Positions 32,968 to 42,620 of a DNA stretch of 50,150 bases are shown one piece after another. The notes under the pieces are model-generated. The model made no database searches and was not told where the DNA came from. It saw only the letters and a program-made list of their open reading frames with translations. The stretch's first letter is position 1. Every line of letters starts with the position of its first letter. A program made the position numbers and the translations under genes. Source of the stretch: an uncultured Treponema sp. (GTDB lineage: Bacteria > Spirochaetota > Spirochaetia > Treponematales > Treponemataceae); the NCBI GenBank assembly GCA_937915735.1, contig CALGGS010000013.1, positions 1-50,150 of the forward strand, in the 5' to 3' direction.

Positions 32968-33777
32968 TTATTTGCCGCTCATGAGTTCAAGATACGGCTT
33001 AGTATAAACGGCATCGTCTTGTTTTTCAAGGGTAGCATTTGAAATTGAAATAGTCGTGCTTTCATACTGCATCTTTCCGCTGATTTTTTTGCCCTTAAGA
33101 TTGTCCTGAATCACCATTCTGACAGGAATCTGATAAACTTTTCCGTTTCCTTCGACCTTCTGATAAGACGGAATTGCCGTAGTCCTGAGCTTCTGCCCTG
33201 AAAGAGAATAATCTTCCTTTTTGCGAACCAATCCGTCATCAACCGTAACCCAAAGTTTTATTGTCGGATAATCGACATTCTTTGTGTTAGCCTTAAGAGT
33301 ATAAAGGACACATTCAAGCTTTCCAAGCTTTACTTCCTCTAAGCTTTCAATACTGTAGTCGCGTTTGTAATGCTGGGGAGCAAAATCAGAGGTATTTGCA
33401 TTCGTTCCCTGAAATTTATCCTTTGAGCTTGAGAATGTAAATCGCCTGTCAGCAGGGTCATAGAACCAAATGTTGTTGTCGGTCTGCAAATAGCCCTTTC
33501 CCTTATCCTTTAAGGGCGCAGTAATTAAAATAGTCCATTTTGCCTCATTGTCACGACGGTAAATAGTAGCGTTCGTTTTGCTCGTTCCCTCCCCCGGTCT
33601 TTGCTGAACAACTTCATAGCTTGCGGTAAAGTCAGTTCCGTAAAAAGCCGTGGAGTCCTCTGCCTTCTGCAAAAGAGCAGAAGCTACATTGTCGGGAATA
33701 GCAAAGCTTGAGAAAGAAAAAATAGAAGCCAAAATAAGAGAAAAGACTGTTTTTTTAAGATTCAAAGTGTGTTTCAT
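32968..33777 (-). CDS. periplasmic outer-membrane lipoprotein-sorting protein (LolA-like)
   Basis: 269 residues. A signal peptide (about 1-26, ending SFA) is followed by the pattern of the LolA/LppX-like sorting family: TDFTASYEVVQQRPGEGTSKTNATIYRR, NIWFYDPADRRFTF, a strand-rich middle and KLWVTVDDGLVRKKEDYSLSGQ. Proteins of this type carry lipids or lipoproteins across the periplasm and are commonly encoded beside FtsX-like permeases, as here. Upstream permease stop is 28 bp away. Confidence 0.88.
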   Translation of the reverse strand: MKHTLNLKKTVFSLILASIFSFSSFAIPDNVASALLQKAEDSTAFYGTDFTASYEVVQQRPGEGTSKTNATIYRRDNEAKWTILITAPLKDKGKGYLQTDNNIWFYDPADRRFTFSSSKDKFQGTNANTSDFAPQHYKRDYSIESLEEVKLGKLECVLYTLKANTKNVDYPTIKLWVTVDDGLVRKKEDYSLSGQKLRTTAIPSYQKVEGNGKVYQIPVRMVIQDNLKGKKISGKMQYESTTISISNATLEKQDDAVYTKPYLELMSGK

Positions 33778-33805
33778 AAATGCCTCCTAAAAATGCCAGA
33801 AACCC

Positions 33806-35107
33806 TTACTCCGTAACACTAAGAGCCTCAACTGGCATAATCTTGATTGATTTTAAAGTCGCATACAAAACTGAAAGCAATGTAGCTATAATGACCGACA
33901 CAATTACGGTCACACTTTTAAGAACATCAAACTGAGGCGAAAGGTTACCTTTTTCAAGGAACATGTCAAATGACGGAATAAACGAAAAATCAAACAGAGA
34001 AATTACAGCGCAGAAAATTCCGTTTAACAAAAGGCCTGCAATGCAGCCCAAAACCAGCAGAAGGAAAGACTCAAAAAGGAGCGTCGCAATTATAGAGCGT
34101 TTTTTCATGCCGAGAGCCATATAGATTCCAATTTCTGTGATTCTCTTCATAATCAGAACCCTGTAAGTGCTTCCTATTCCAGCGATTATGATGACAGTAA
34201 GAATGATTACGATGAAGCTAATTATTGCGTCCATCGCAAGCTGCATTATCTCAACATCATTAAGGTTCGCGCTTAAAGGAACGAAAGCCCAGGTCTCAGA
34301 CGGAAAGGCATCTCCTGGCAAATCAAGGAAATCATCTTTATCTTCAACCCAATCATACATATTCAGAACCGATGAAAGAGAATCATACATTTCGTGCAGA
34401 TTTTTTTCAGAAACATTTTTATTGGCAAAATGAATCGTGATTCTGTTGGCGTAATTTTTCGGGCGATTGTAGGAATCCCGCAGAAATTCAAAATCAAAAT
34501 AAGAGGTGTACATTCCAAAAACACTTGAGTCCTGAAAAATTCCCTTAACCTCGATTTGAACCGTGTTTAAAACATTATCATTAGTCTCTAACTGAAGTGT
34601 AATTTCATCCCCAGCGTGAACACCAAGCATTTTAGCGATTGGAAGTGAAATAAAAACCCAGTTTTTCTGATCCGGATTTTTTAAGACAGATTCCACCCCG
34701 CCCTCAGTAAAAATCAGGCTTTTTAACAAATCCTTTTCGTTTTCTATTTCAATGCCCTTAAAGGTCTGCTGCAGGGCCTGCACGCCTTCAAAATAAAAAG
34801 AGCCATGCCTGCCGTCAAGTTCCTGCCGTTTAGAAACTATGGCGTCCTTTGGAAGGACAGCTTTTACACTCTCAATTTTTTCTTCATAATCATAAATATT
34901 AAGCCATTCGCCAGTTTTAGCACACATAAGGACCGCATCGCCACCATAATAAATACGGGCCTTTTGATTCAGTGATTTTATCATCCCCGTGCTTACGGCA
35001 ATAGCCGCGAGGGAAATAGCAAGACCAGCCATACAGACAAGGAAAAGCGAAACATACTGTCTTTTTCGCATAATCAGAGAACGAAGCGCAATTTTCGTCT
35101 GATACAT
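33806..35107 (-). CDS. FtsX-like ABC permease (second)
   Basis: 433 residues. An N-terminal transmembrane helix (about 18-38), a large periplasmic MacB-like domain of about 230 residues, then three C-terminal helices and the closing VEALSVTE typical of FtsX/LolE permeases. Its ATG overlaps the previous permease stop by one base (TAATG), so the two are co-translated and probably form the heterodimeric membrane part of one transporter. Confidence 0.9.
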   Translation of the reverse strand: MYQTKIALRSLIMRKRQYVSLFLVCMAGLAISLAAIAVSTGMIKSLNQKARIYYGGDAVLMCAKTGEWLNIYDYEEKIESVKAVLPKDAIVSKRQELDGRHGSFYFEGVQALQQTFKGIEIENEKDLLKSLIFTEGGVESVLKNPDQKNWVFISLPIAKMLGVHAGDEITLQLETNDNVLNTVQIEVKGIFQDSSVFGMYTSYFDFEFLRDSYNRPKNYANRITIHFANKNVSEKNLHEMYDSLSSVLNMYDWVEDKDDFLDLPGDAFPSETWAFVPLSANLNDVEIMQLAMDAIISFIVIILTVIIIAGIGSTYRVLIMKRITEIGIYMALGMKKRSIIATLLFESFLLLVLGCIAGLLLNGIFCAVISLFDFSFIPSFDMFLEKGNLSPQFDVLKSVTVIVSVIIATLLSVLYATLKSIKIMPVEALSVTE

Positions 35108-36534
35108 TATTTTACCCCCTGCATCGCTTCAACTGGATTTACATGCAAGGCCGTAAGAAGCGGATAAATCCATGCGATAAGACCAATGAAAAGCGAAAGG
35201 GCGAAAGAGCCAAGCAGATTCGAGAAATTCACCTCGGTATGAAGAACCTTTCCGCCAAAAAGCTGGATTATAAAGGAGTTGGAAAATGTGATATGCAGGA
35301 GCGAAACAACATTTGAGGCAACAGTCCCAAGAGCACAGCCTAAAAGGCCTGCAATCACAGCCATTATCATTGTCTCTGCCATACATTCCTTCGTGATGTA
35401 GCGTTTATTCGCGCCAATAGAGCGCATCGTGCCAATTTCCCTTATTCTGTCAAGCACATTAATGACGAGAGTATTGTTCACGACGATAAAGCCCGCGCCA
35501 AGAATTATTATGATACCGATGTTCAAGATAAGGCGAAGAATATAAAGATAAAAAGCCGTATTTCCAGCAGAACTGCGCCAGTTTACGGCTTCGAGAGGCC
35601 AGTCTTTTTCCTTAAAGGTTTTGTTCAAGTCTTTTATGATTTTTTTCGTACTTTTTGGATCAGAAAGACGGCAAATCAAGAAATTCCATGATGATGAATT
35701 TGTATATGAATTTTGCAGGGCGGCAATCTCTTCGTCAGTGATTTTAATTTCTTCGGTTTGAATTCCTTCGTCAATATCCTCTGAATCAGAAAAAAGAGAG
35801 TCCAAATCGTCTGCGTTCAGCAAATCCTCGACCTCACTTGAAAGCTCGATTTTGTCAGAAGATGAAAAATCTGACATATCCATAATCGCACGGACAGTCT
35901 CAGGATTCGTAAGGACGATTTTGTCGAGAGTTGAATTTTCGACAGAGTAATCATAAATCGCCGTCAAAGGAACAGCCCTGATTCTTGAAGAAAACCCCTC
36001 GCTTATCGCAAACTGCAATGTATCCCCAACTGAAACATGCATTTTTTCCGCATATTTTTTTGAAAGCATAATTCCCTTTTCGCCGTCTTCCCACGCTTTT
36101 CCATCGAGAATTCTAATTGATGTCATTACATCCAGATACTTAAGGGCAGGAACGCCAAACATATAACATTTTGTATCCTCGCTGTCGCTAGAAAGGGCGG
36201 ACATTCCAGAAACCTGGGGAACTAAATCTGAAATAAAGGAACTTTCACTAAGATACTGGTAAAGCTCGTCATAAGGAGTAAGATTGGGAAGCTCGGTGAG
36301 TTTTCCCGTTACGGGAGTCTCGTCACCAAAAAGTGAAAGCGGAGATTTATATTCCGGCCGTATTACGATGTCACCAGAAAAGCTGGAGACGAAAGTTTCC
36401 TGAACGCCCTGCTCCGTGCTGTCAAAAACGGCATTTGTAACGACGAGAAGCGCTATTGCAAAGGCGATGAACAGAATGATTACAAAAGAACTTTTTTTAG
36501 AAATAATATTCTTGAACGCAAGATAGAGAAGCAT
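35107..36534 (-). CDS. FtsX-like ABC permease (first)
   Basis: 475 residues. Same architecture as its neighbour: first helix near residues 14-33, a periplasmic domain of about 290 residues with an acidic insert, three C-terminal helices with NVLDRIREIGTMRSIGA (the cytoplasmic coupling segment of FtsX permeases), and HVNPVEAMQGV at the end. Its ATG overlaps the topA stop by one base. It is most likely to work with the ATPase at 30896-31621 and the LolA-like protein. Confidence 0.9.
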   Translation of the reverse strand: MLLYLAFKNIISKKSSFVIILFIAFAIALLVVTNAVFDSTEQGVQETFVSSFSGDIVIRPEYKSPLSLFGDETPVTGKLTELPNLTPYDELYQYLSESSFISDLVPQVSGMSALSSDSEDTKCYMFGVPALKYLDVMTSIRILDGKAWEDGEKGIMLSKKYAEKMHVSVGDTLQFAISEGFSSRIRAVPLTAIYDYSVENSTLDKIVLTNPETVRAIMDMSDFSSSDKIELSSEVEDLLNADDLDSLFSDSEDIDEGIQTEEIKITDEEIAALQNSYTNSSSWNFLICRLSDPKSTKKIIKDLNKTFKEKDWPLEAVNWRSSAGNTAFYLYILRLILNIGIIIILGAGFIVVNNTLVINVLDRIREIGTMRSIGANKRYITKECMAETMIMAVIAGLLGCALGTVASNVVSLLHITFSNSFIIQLFGGKVLHTEVNFSNLLGSFALSLFIGLIAWIYPLLTALHVNPVEAMQGVK

Positions 36535-38657
36535 TACTCACCCTCTTCGGCAGTGTGCAAATAATCACACTCAGGATTTATGCAAGACTTATAGTTTCCA
36601 TTCTTTTTGTCGTATTTTTCGACCAAAAACCAGCCGCATTTCGGGCAATACTGGTCACTAAGTGGCTTAAAGTGAGAGATAAAGTCACATTTTGGATAGT
36701 TCGTGCAGCCGTAGAATTCCTTGCCGCGACCGCGGGTTTTCCGGGCGACAATTTCGCCGTCACAACCGGCTTTCGGGCATTTTGCCAGAGGAATCGACTT
36801 TGTGTTGTGGCACTCAGGGAAGCCTGAGCAGGCAAGGAAGTAGCCGAAACGGCCAAGTTTTTTGACCATAGGCTTTCCGCATTTGTCGCAGATTTTGTCA
36901 GTCGGCTCGTCAAGGAAGCCCTTTACGCTTTCAACAGTTGTCTCAACCTCGTCACAGCGTTTTTTGAAAGGCCCGTAAAAATCACGGATCATATTATTCC
37001 AGACGATTTCATCCTGCTCAACCTTATCAAGAGTGTTCTCGACTTCGGCGGTGAAATGCTCGTTTATTACATCCGGAAAGGCCTCCACAAGGATTTTACA
37101 AATCATTTTTCCGAGAATTGTCGGCATGAGCTGCTTGTTGTTTCTAGTTACATAGTAGCGGTCAAGAAGGACAGAGATAATCGGAGCGTAGGTTGAAGGA
37201 CGGCCAATTCCCTTTTCTTCGAGAGTGCGGACAATCGAAGCGTCAGAATAGCGGGCTGGTCCCTGCGTAAAGTGCTGCTCCGGGTAGAATGAGTGACTTG
37301 ACTCCAAAACCTCGTCTTTTTTAAGAGACGGAAGATTTCCGGTGACATCTTCTTTTGAAGAAAGAAGCTTTATGACTGAATAAAAGCCTTTTTCAACCAA
37401 TTTTGAGGCTGAGACTCTGAAAAGAGCTTCGCCCGCTAAAATTTCTACGGAAGTCGTTGCCGTTTTTGCGTTTTTCATTTGGCAGGAAACGAACCTCTCC
37501 CAAATGATTGTGTAAAGACGGAGTTGGTCACGGCTTAAATAATCTTTTACATAATCAGGCGTATATTTTGTGTATGTCGGACGGATACATTCATGAGCGT
37601 CCTGGGCACTTTTTCCGACAGCATAGTGAAGAGGCTCCTCCGGAAGATTTTCCGGGTATTCTTTTGAAATCCATTCACGCACCTCGTCAAGGGCAGTCTG
37701 GGCGATACGAACGGAGTCTGTTCGCATATAGGTGATAAGACCGACCCGGTTTGCGCCCATCTGAATACCTTCGTAGAGCTGCTGGGCAATCTGCATTGTT
37801 TTTCGGGAGGTAAAACCCAATCTATTTGCCGCCGCCTGCTGCATTTTTGAAGTCGTAAAGGGAGCCTTTGGACGAACAGTCTTTTCGGTGACTTTTATGT
37901 CTGAAACCTTACATTCTGAGTTTTTGATTTCTTCGATGATTTTGTTTACGGCATCCTCAGATTTTAACTCAGGATTTTCGCCCTTATATTTTGCAAGCTG
38001 AGCCGTGAACTTTGTCTTTCCCTTCTGGAAGTCAGCCTCAAGAGTCCAGTACTCTTCTGGAATAAAGTCCTCGACTTCCTTTTCACGCTCACAGATTAAG
38101 CGAAGGGCCACAGACTGAACCCGGCCGGCCGAAAGACCGTTTTTTACTTTTTCCCACAAAAGAGGGCTTAAATTATAACCAACAAGCCGGTCAAGGACCC
38201 GGCGCGCTTTCTGAGCGTTTACCTTGCTTTCGACAATTTCTCCGGGATGTTTTACGGCTTCCTTGATAGCGACAGGAGTAATTTCGTTAAAAACGATTCG
38301 CTTTATGTCGGCCTTAGTCTTATCTTTGAGAGCATTGTTTAAATGCCATGCAATCGCCTCTCCCTCACGGTCATTATCGGAAGCAAGAAGGACATGAGCT
38401 GATTTTTTTGCGTCTTTTTGAAGCTCTTTTAAAAGCTTTGCCCGCCCCCTTACAGTAATATATTCCGGCTGAAAGTTATCTTCGATATTGATTGCCATGC
38501 GGGACTTTGGAAGGTCAATTAAATGTCCCATAGAGGCCTTTACAGTGTAGCCTGGTCCTAAGTATTTTTCGATTGTCGTAGCCTTTGCAGGAGATTCCAC
38601 GATTACAAGCGTAGATTCTTTTGGTGTTTTTGTCGTTTCTTTTTTAGCCTTAGCCAT
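36534..38657 (-). CDS. topA: DNA topoisomerase I
   Basis: 707 residues. A Toprim domain (LVIVESPAKATTIEKYLG, ASDNDREGEAIAWHL), the catalytic region GLITYMRTDSVR carrying the active-site Tyr, and three C-terminal zinc ribbons (CDKCGKPM, CPKAGCDGE, YCPKCGWF with their partner cysteines). It relaxes negative supercoils. AAGGA eight bases upstream supports the ATG, and a promoter lies at 38695-38724. It heads an operon whose other members are envelope transport genes, an unexpected pairing. Confidence 0.97.
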   Translation of the reverse strand: MAKAKKETTKTPKESTLVIVESPAKATTIEKYLGPGYTVKASMGHLIDLPKSRMAINIEDNFQPEYITVRGRAKLLKELQKDAKKSAHVLLASDNDREGEAIAWHLNNALKDKTKADIKRIVFNEITPVAIKEAVKHPGEIVESKVNAQKARRVLDRLVGYNLSPLLWEKVKNGLSAGRVQSVALRLICEREKEVEDFIPEEYWTLEADFQKGKTKFTAQLAKYKGENPELKSEDAVNKIIEEIKNSECKVSDIKVTEKTVRPKAPFTTSKMQQAAANRLGFTSRKTMQIAQQLYEGIQMGANRVGLITYMRTDSVRIAQTALDEVREWISKEYPENLPEEPLHYAVGKSAQDAHECIRPTYTKYTPDYVKDYLSRDQLRLYTIIWERFVSCQMKNAKTATTSVEILAGEALFRVSASKLVEKGFYSVIKLLSSKEDVTGNLPSLKKDEVLESSHSFYPEQHFTQGPARYSDASIVRTLEEKGIGRPSTYAPIISVLLDRYYVTRNNKQLMPTILGKMICKILVEAFPDVINEHFTAEVENTLDKVEQDEIVWNNMIRDFYGPFKKRCDEVETTVESVKGFLDEPTDKICDKCGKPMVKKLGRFGYFLACSGFPECHNTKSIPLAKCPKAGCDGEIVARKTRGRGKEFYGCTNYPKCDFISHFKPLSDQYCPKCGWFLVEKYDKKNGNYKSCINPECDYLHTAEEGE

Positions 38658-38694
38658 AAAAAATTTCCTTATTGCAAAAATACTATTTTCTACT

Positions 38695-38724
38695 ATTATA
38701 ATTACGATTTTCGATTTATTGCAA
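38695..38724 (-). promoter_or_regulatory. promoter of topA
   Basis: Minus strand: TTGCAA (38719-38724), 18-nt spacer, perfect TATAAT (38695-38700). The predicted leader of about 30 nt contains AAGGA. Confidence 0.65.
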
Positions 38725-38743
38725 TAGGATAAATAATGGAAAA

Positions 38744-40375
38744 TTAAAAATAATAAGGACTGTCAAGCTGCGCGCCAATTCCCATAATTCCGTCAAGATA
38801 GCCTTTCTTGCGGTTTTTTGCGTAAATTTCTGCGTAAATGACGGAATTGTCATCATTAAGACGAATGTTACGGATTTCGATTGGGTCACTCTCAGAAAAT
38901 CCTGATTCATCAGCGACAGACCCCTTGATTACAGACTCAATCTGATATTTCTTACTGTTCGAGCTTGAAACAGAGACAAGCCTCATTCCGAAAATCGGCA
39001 CGAAGGATTTTGCTATTATGTCGCCCTTGTAAATATTGTAACCGGGCATCTCTGGCCTAACTCCAAGATAAACATTATCCTCGTAAAGCTCGTCCTCGCC
39101 TCGCCTAAATTTAATTTTTACGATAGATTTTGCAGGCAGTTTCATAAGGACATCCTGCATATCTTCCAGCGTCGTAATTTTTTCGCCATCGATTTCAGTC
39201 ACGACATCCCCGACGAGCATTTTTACCCTGCTTGAGCTTGAGCCAGGGAAAACATACTGGACTTCAAGCCCGCTGTCTTTTCCAAGCTCTTTTTTCGTAT
39301 GCCCGTAACAGCCAAGCCAGGGATGATTTACCTTTCCGCCAGCATAAAGGGACGGCAAGAGAGATTTTAAATATTCTACAGGGATTGCGAAGTTAAGCCC
39401 TTCAAACTGCAACATTCCTGCGAAAACTACTGCCTGGACATTTCCGTTCTCATCAATACAAGGACCGCCGCTGTTTCCCTGGTTCACAGCCGCATCTATC
39501 TGCATTACGGAGCCAAGGGTGAAAAGTTTTCGGTCGGTAGCACTGACAATTCCGCTTGTAAGGGTACGCTCCAAGCCTACAGGAGAACCAATTGCGTAAA
39601 TTTTATCCCCGGCATCCAAATCTGCGCTTGAGCCGAGAGAAAATACATAAGGGGCTTCAACTTCGGTTTTTATGAGCGCCAAGTCAATTTCGCTGTCATA
39701 GCCGATAACCTTAGCAGGAATTCTCGTGTCACTATCCCCTGCCAGCTTTATGAAAAGGCGGGAAAAAGACTCGCTTTTTTTGTCAACCAAATCTGCAATC
39801 ACATGATGATTCGTTACGATGTAGCCGTCTTTCGAGATAAAAAAGCCTGAGCCAATAACACGGTCCGCATATCCCATTCCGTTCTGAACCTTGATTCCTT
39901 TGTCAACCCAGATTGTGACAGTCCCGTTTATGTAGGAAGAGACTTTTTTTGAACCAGAAGATTTTTCACCTGAAAGCCCGGGGACTTTTTTTGCAAGGCC
40001 ATCAAGCTCTGAATAATTTTTTGAAAGAGATGTCAAAAGCGGAGATGAAATCGTCTGCAAGGATTTCGCAATTCTTGAGGCATTAAACCAGTCAGATTTT
40101 TCGACGGCAGAATTAAATTCTTCAAGAACGGCACTTTCACACGCCTTAGAAGTCTCCTCGTCTTTTAACAAATTTGCCCGCCAAAGCGCCTGAACCGGAT
40201 TTTTTTCGAGCAAATCAAAAATCCGCTTGCTTTCCTCGCGACGCGCATCCTCCTTCGTGTAGTCAATGTCTGAAAAAACATTGTCAGGATCACGCACGGA
40301 CGAGCAAGAAAAAACAAGCGCTGATGTTAAAAATAAAGCTGTAATTCTCGTAAATTTATACAAAGTTTTTTTCAT
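38744..40375 (-). CDS. HtrA/DegP-like serine protease lipoprotein
   Basis: 543 residues. The lipoprotein signal ends at VFSC (Cys24). A helical region of about 120 residues precedes a trypsin-like domain whose triad is visible: TNHHV (His191), DSEIDLALI (Asp231) and QGNSGGP (Ser302). A PDZ-like domain follows (about 365-430, GDVVTEIDGEKITTLEDM), then a further C-terminal region of about 110 residues. Envelope quality control is the usual role. It begins 3 bp after the repeat-rich upstream gene. The helical N-terminal insert is unlike standard DegP. Confidence 0.92.
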   Translation of the reverse strand: MKKTLYKFTRITALFLTSALVFSCSSVRDPDNVFSDIDYTKEDARREESKRIFDLLEKNPVQALWRANLLKDEETSKACESAVLEEFNSAVEKSDWFNASRIAKSLQTISSPLLTSLSKNYSELDGLAKKVPGLSGEKSSGSKKVSSYINGTVTIWVDKGIKVQNGMGYADRVIGSGFFISKDGYIVTNHHVIADLVDKKSESFSRLFIKLAGDSDTRIPAKVIGYDSEIDLALIKTEVEAPYVFSLGSSADLDAGDKIYAIGSPVGLERTLTSGIVSATDRKLFTLGSVMQIDAAVNQGNSGGPCIDENGNVQAVVFAGMLQFEGLNFAIPVEYLKSLLPSLYAGGKVNHPWLGCYGHTKKELGKDSGLEVQYVFPGSSSSRVKMLVGDVVTEIDGEKITTLEDMQDVLMKLPAKSIVKIKFRRGEDELYEDNVYLGVRPEMPGYNIYKGDIIAKSFVPIFGMRLVSVSSSNSKKYQIESVIKGSVADESGFSESDPIEIRNIRLNDDNSVIYAEIYAKNRKKGYLDGIMGIGAQLDSPYYF

Positions 40376-40378
40376 AAT

Positions 40379-42478
40379 CTATTCTTCGACTTGCATAGCG
40401 AACACTTTTCCCTCGATTTTTACTGCGAGATAGCGTCTCACTTCATTTTTTTCGCCGGAGCTTACAATAATAGAAACACCTTGCTCATCAATTTGGTTAA
40501 TGGCTTTTGTAATATTTTCTTCATCTTTTTTTGAGCCGGAAAGAGCTATCCAATAAAAGTTGTCTCTCTCCCCTCTGTTTACGGAAAGAAGATCTTCGCC
40601 ATTTTTTACAAAGAGAGGAATTCCGTTCTCTGAATTTACGGTGACAAGAGAATCAGTGAGGCACTGATGAAAGCGCGCCTCTTCAAGAACCTTATTTTTG
40701 TCGCTTGAAGGATATTTTATGTACTGACTGTCCCATTGTCCGTCTCCGTCCGTGTCCCAGGAAGAGATTTTTCCCGGCTGCTTGTCGCCATTTTCACCCG
40801 GAATGTATTCTTCGGTAAAGTCTGCTATTGTGTCTCCATTCTGGTCAACGGTGATTTTCTTTACATAAAAGCCCGTTCCCTGAACCGGGGAGCCAAAAAG
40901 ATTCGTCATTATCTGCATTTCGTCACTTGCGGAAATAAAATTCTCATTTGATGCAGATGTAAATCCGTAGTATTCCGTTGTCTCAAAAAGACCATCCCCA
41001 TCGACATCGAGCTTTCGGGAGACAGGAATTCCTTTTTCAAACTGAGCGATTGCATAAATCTTTTCTCCCACTGAATATGTGGCAATCTGAGCGACTGCGT
41101 TCAAGAGGCTCACCGAAATGACAGCCCCTTCCCGCTCCCTTGAAGGAATTGTGTAGCTCAAAGCGGCCCTTAACAAATCATCTCCGGAAATAGTATTCTT
41201 GTTTACATCGCTTAAAGTCGGAACAAAAAAATCTGAACTAAGGCTTGCTTTTATCGAAGCGTCAGGTCCCACCGTAAAGGGACTCCATGAGAGAGTCTCT
41301 GCAATAAGGCTGAGTCTTAAATCCGCATGATTCTCGCTCATTCTGTAAACGGCTGCCTGAATAAAAGGCCATGAGGAGTATTCAAGGAGAAGAGCGTTTT
41401 CAGACATTGAAAGGCTTGTAGGAACTCCAAAATCGCACTGCGCAGCCCATTCATTTTCATCATCCTGATTTTCGTCGTAGGAAATCGACTCAGGTCTTCC
41501 ACGCCTGTAAGTGACAGTCATATTTTTGAGCAAATCTCCGTCTGTATCGATGGTAATCGTTCCGTTGTAAGAGTTTAAGTATTCAGAAAATTCTTTTTTG
41601 GCATCTTCATTTTTTAACAAGGCGGCAAAATCTTCAAGGACAGAAAGACTTATCGTTTTATCTGAGAACTTATAAAAATAATCCAATGCGTCATCTTCGT
41701 TTAAAAGCTCTGATTTTAACGCTTCAAGCGCATAAAGCGGCGTGCTTCTGTTTTTTGAATTAAAGGCCTTTAACATTCTTATTTTTTTATTCTGGTCAGA
41801 AGAAAAAATCGCAGCATAGACCTCCAGTTCCTCGCTTGCATTTTTGTAGAGAGGCACCATCAAAGAAAAAGCATTGGCAAGAGTTACAGCCTCATCGGAA
41901 ATCTCACCAGTTTTTCTGAAAATCTCGTATTCGTAGGAATAGAAAAGCTCTGCGAATCTAGAGTCAGCAGGATAAACACGGCGGGCAGCGTCAAGCCGGC
42001 TCCGAGCCTTTTTAATGTTTTCGTCCTTTCCAAGACAATAATAATTTTTTGCGCGAATATACTCGGCGTCTGCAGAATAAATAAATGGAGATGAGTCCAG
42101 AACTGAAAGAGACTGGTCAAAAAGACGGGTCGCTGAGAGAATGTCCGCATAAAGGATTCTTGCCCCATCCTTATTATAGTCAACCCATTCGCTGTCGGTT
42201 AAAGCCGTTACGACAAGGGGCAAGATTGCAGATTTTTTTTCGCCAAGGTTCATTTGTGAGACAGCGCGCAAATACCAGAGGTCAGCGATTTTATCGTCAT
42301 AAGCAAGTCCCATTTTAGCGTTTGAATCCGCCTGCTCCCACAATTTTTCGGAAGCATATTGCTTTGAAAGCTGCAAATACCTTACGGCAGTACGCCTGTT
42401 CGCAACCATAGCAGAATTCTGTGCGAAAATATTAAAAGAAAAGAAAAATCCAATAAAAATACAAAGTAGCTTTTTCAT
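40379..42478 (-). CDS. secreted repeat-rich (TPR-like) protein
   Basis: 699 residues from the ATG at 42478, which begins a clean signal peptide (MKKLLCIFIGFFFSFNIFA). The open frame upstream to 42694 is an accident that reads through a gene remnant. Residues about 25-200 contain TPR-like helix pairs (LQLSKQYASEKLWEQADSNA, ADLWYLRAVSQMNLGEKKSA). The C-terminal half is strand-rich with repeated DxDGDG-type turns (DTDGDLL, DVDGDGLFETTEYYG, DTDGDGQWDSQY) resembling calcium-binding loops. It is probably co-transcribed with the HtrA-like protease. No named family recognised. Confidence 0.85.
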   Translation of the reverse strand: MKKLLCIFIGFFFSFNIFAQNSAMVANRRTAVRYLQLSKQYASEKLWEQADSNAKMGLAYDDKIADLWYLRAVSQMNLGEKKSAILPLVVTALTDSEWVDYNKDGARILYADILSATRLFDQSLSVLDSSPFIYSADAEYIRAKNYYCLGKDENIKKARSRLDAARRVYPADSRFAELFYSYEYEIFRKTGEISDEAVTLANAFSLMVPLYKNASEELEVYAAIFSSDQNKKIRMLKAFNSKNRSTPLYALEALKSELLNEDDALDYFYKFSDKTISLSVLEDFAALLKNEDAKKEFSEYLNSYNGTITIDTDGDLLKNMTVTYRRGRPESISYDENQDDENEWAAQCDFGVPTSLSMSENALLLEYSSWPFIQAAVYRMSENHADLRLSLIAETLSWSPFTVGPDASIKASLSSDFFVPTLSDVNKNTISGDDLLRAALSYTIPSREREGAVISVSLLNAVAQIATYSVGEKIYAIAQFEKGIPVSRKLDVDGDGLFETTEYYGFTSASNENFISASDEMQIMTNLFGSPVQGTGFYVKKITVDQNGDTIADFTEEYIPGENGDKQPGKISSWDTDGDGQWDSQYIKYPSSDKNKVLEEARFHQCLTDSLVTVNSENGIPLFVKNGEDLLSVNRGERDNFYWIALSGSKKDEENITKAINQIDEQGVSIIVSSGEKNEVRRYLAVKIEGKVFAMQVEE

Positions 42479-42504
42479 CTCTTTATTATCGGCTATTTTC
42501 AGGC

Positions 42505-42543
42505 AAAAAAAAAGGGGCAGTCCAGCAAAATAGACACACCCCT
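42505..42543 (-). terminator. orphan intrinsic terminator
   Basis: Minus strand: stem AGGGG/CCCCT (42539-42543 with 42513-42517) followed by nine T (42505-42513). No intact minus-strand gene ends just before it. It sits directly after the remnant at 42548-42565, consistent with being the terminator of a lost gene copy. Confidence 0.5.
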
Positions 42544-42547
42544 CTTG

Positions 42548-42565
42548 TGGAATCATCCAGTTGAA
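42548..42565. repeat. 18-bp copy of the dehydratase 3' coding sequence
   Basis: TGGAATCATCCAGTTGAA is identical to 43668-43685, which encodes FNWMIP near the C-terminus of the dehydratase. Read on the minus strand here the frame gives NFFNWMIP, so more than the 18 bp is related. Confidence 0.65.
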
Positions 42566-42569
42566 GAAG

Positions 42570-42607
42570 TTATGTAAATTGAGTACTCGTGTATACAAAT
42601 TACATAA
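42570..42607. repeat. short inverted repeat TTATGTAA/TTACATAA
   Basis: Perfect 8-bp arms at 42570-42577 and 42600-42607 enclose 22 bp. It lies between the dehydratase remnant and the larger palindrome. Confidence 0.45.
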
Positions 42608-42620
42608 ATAATAAGTGTTA

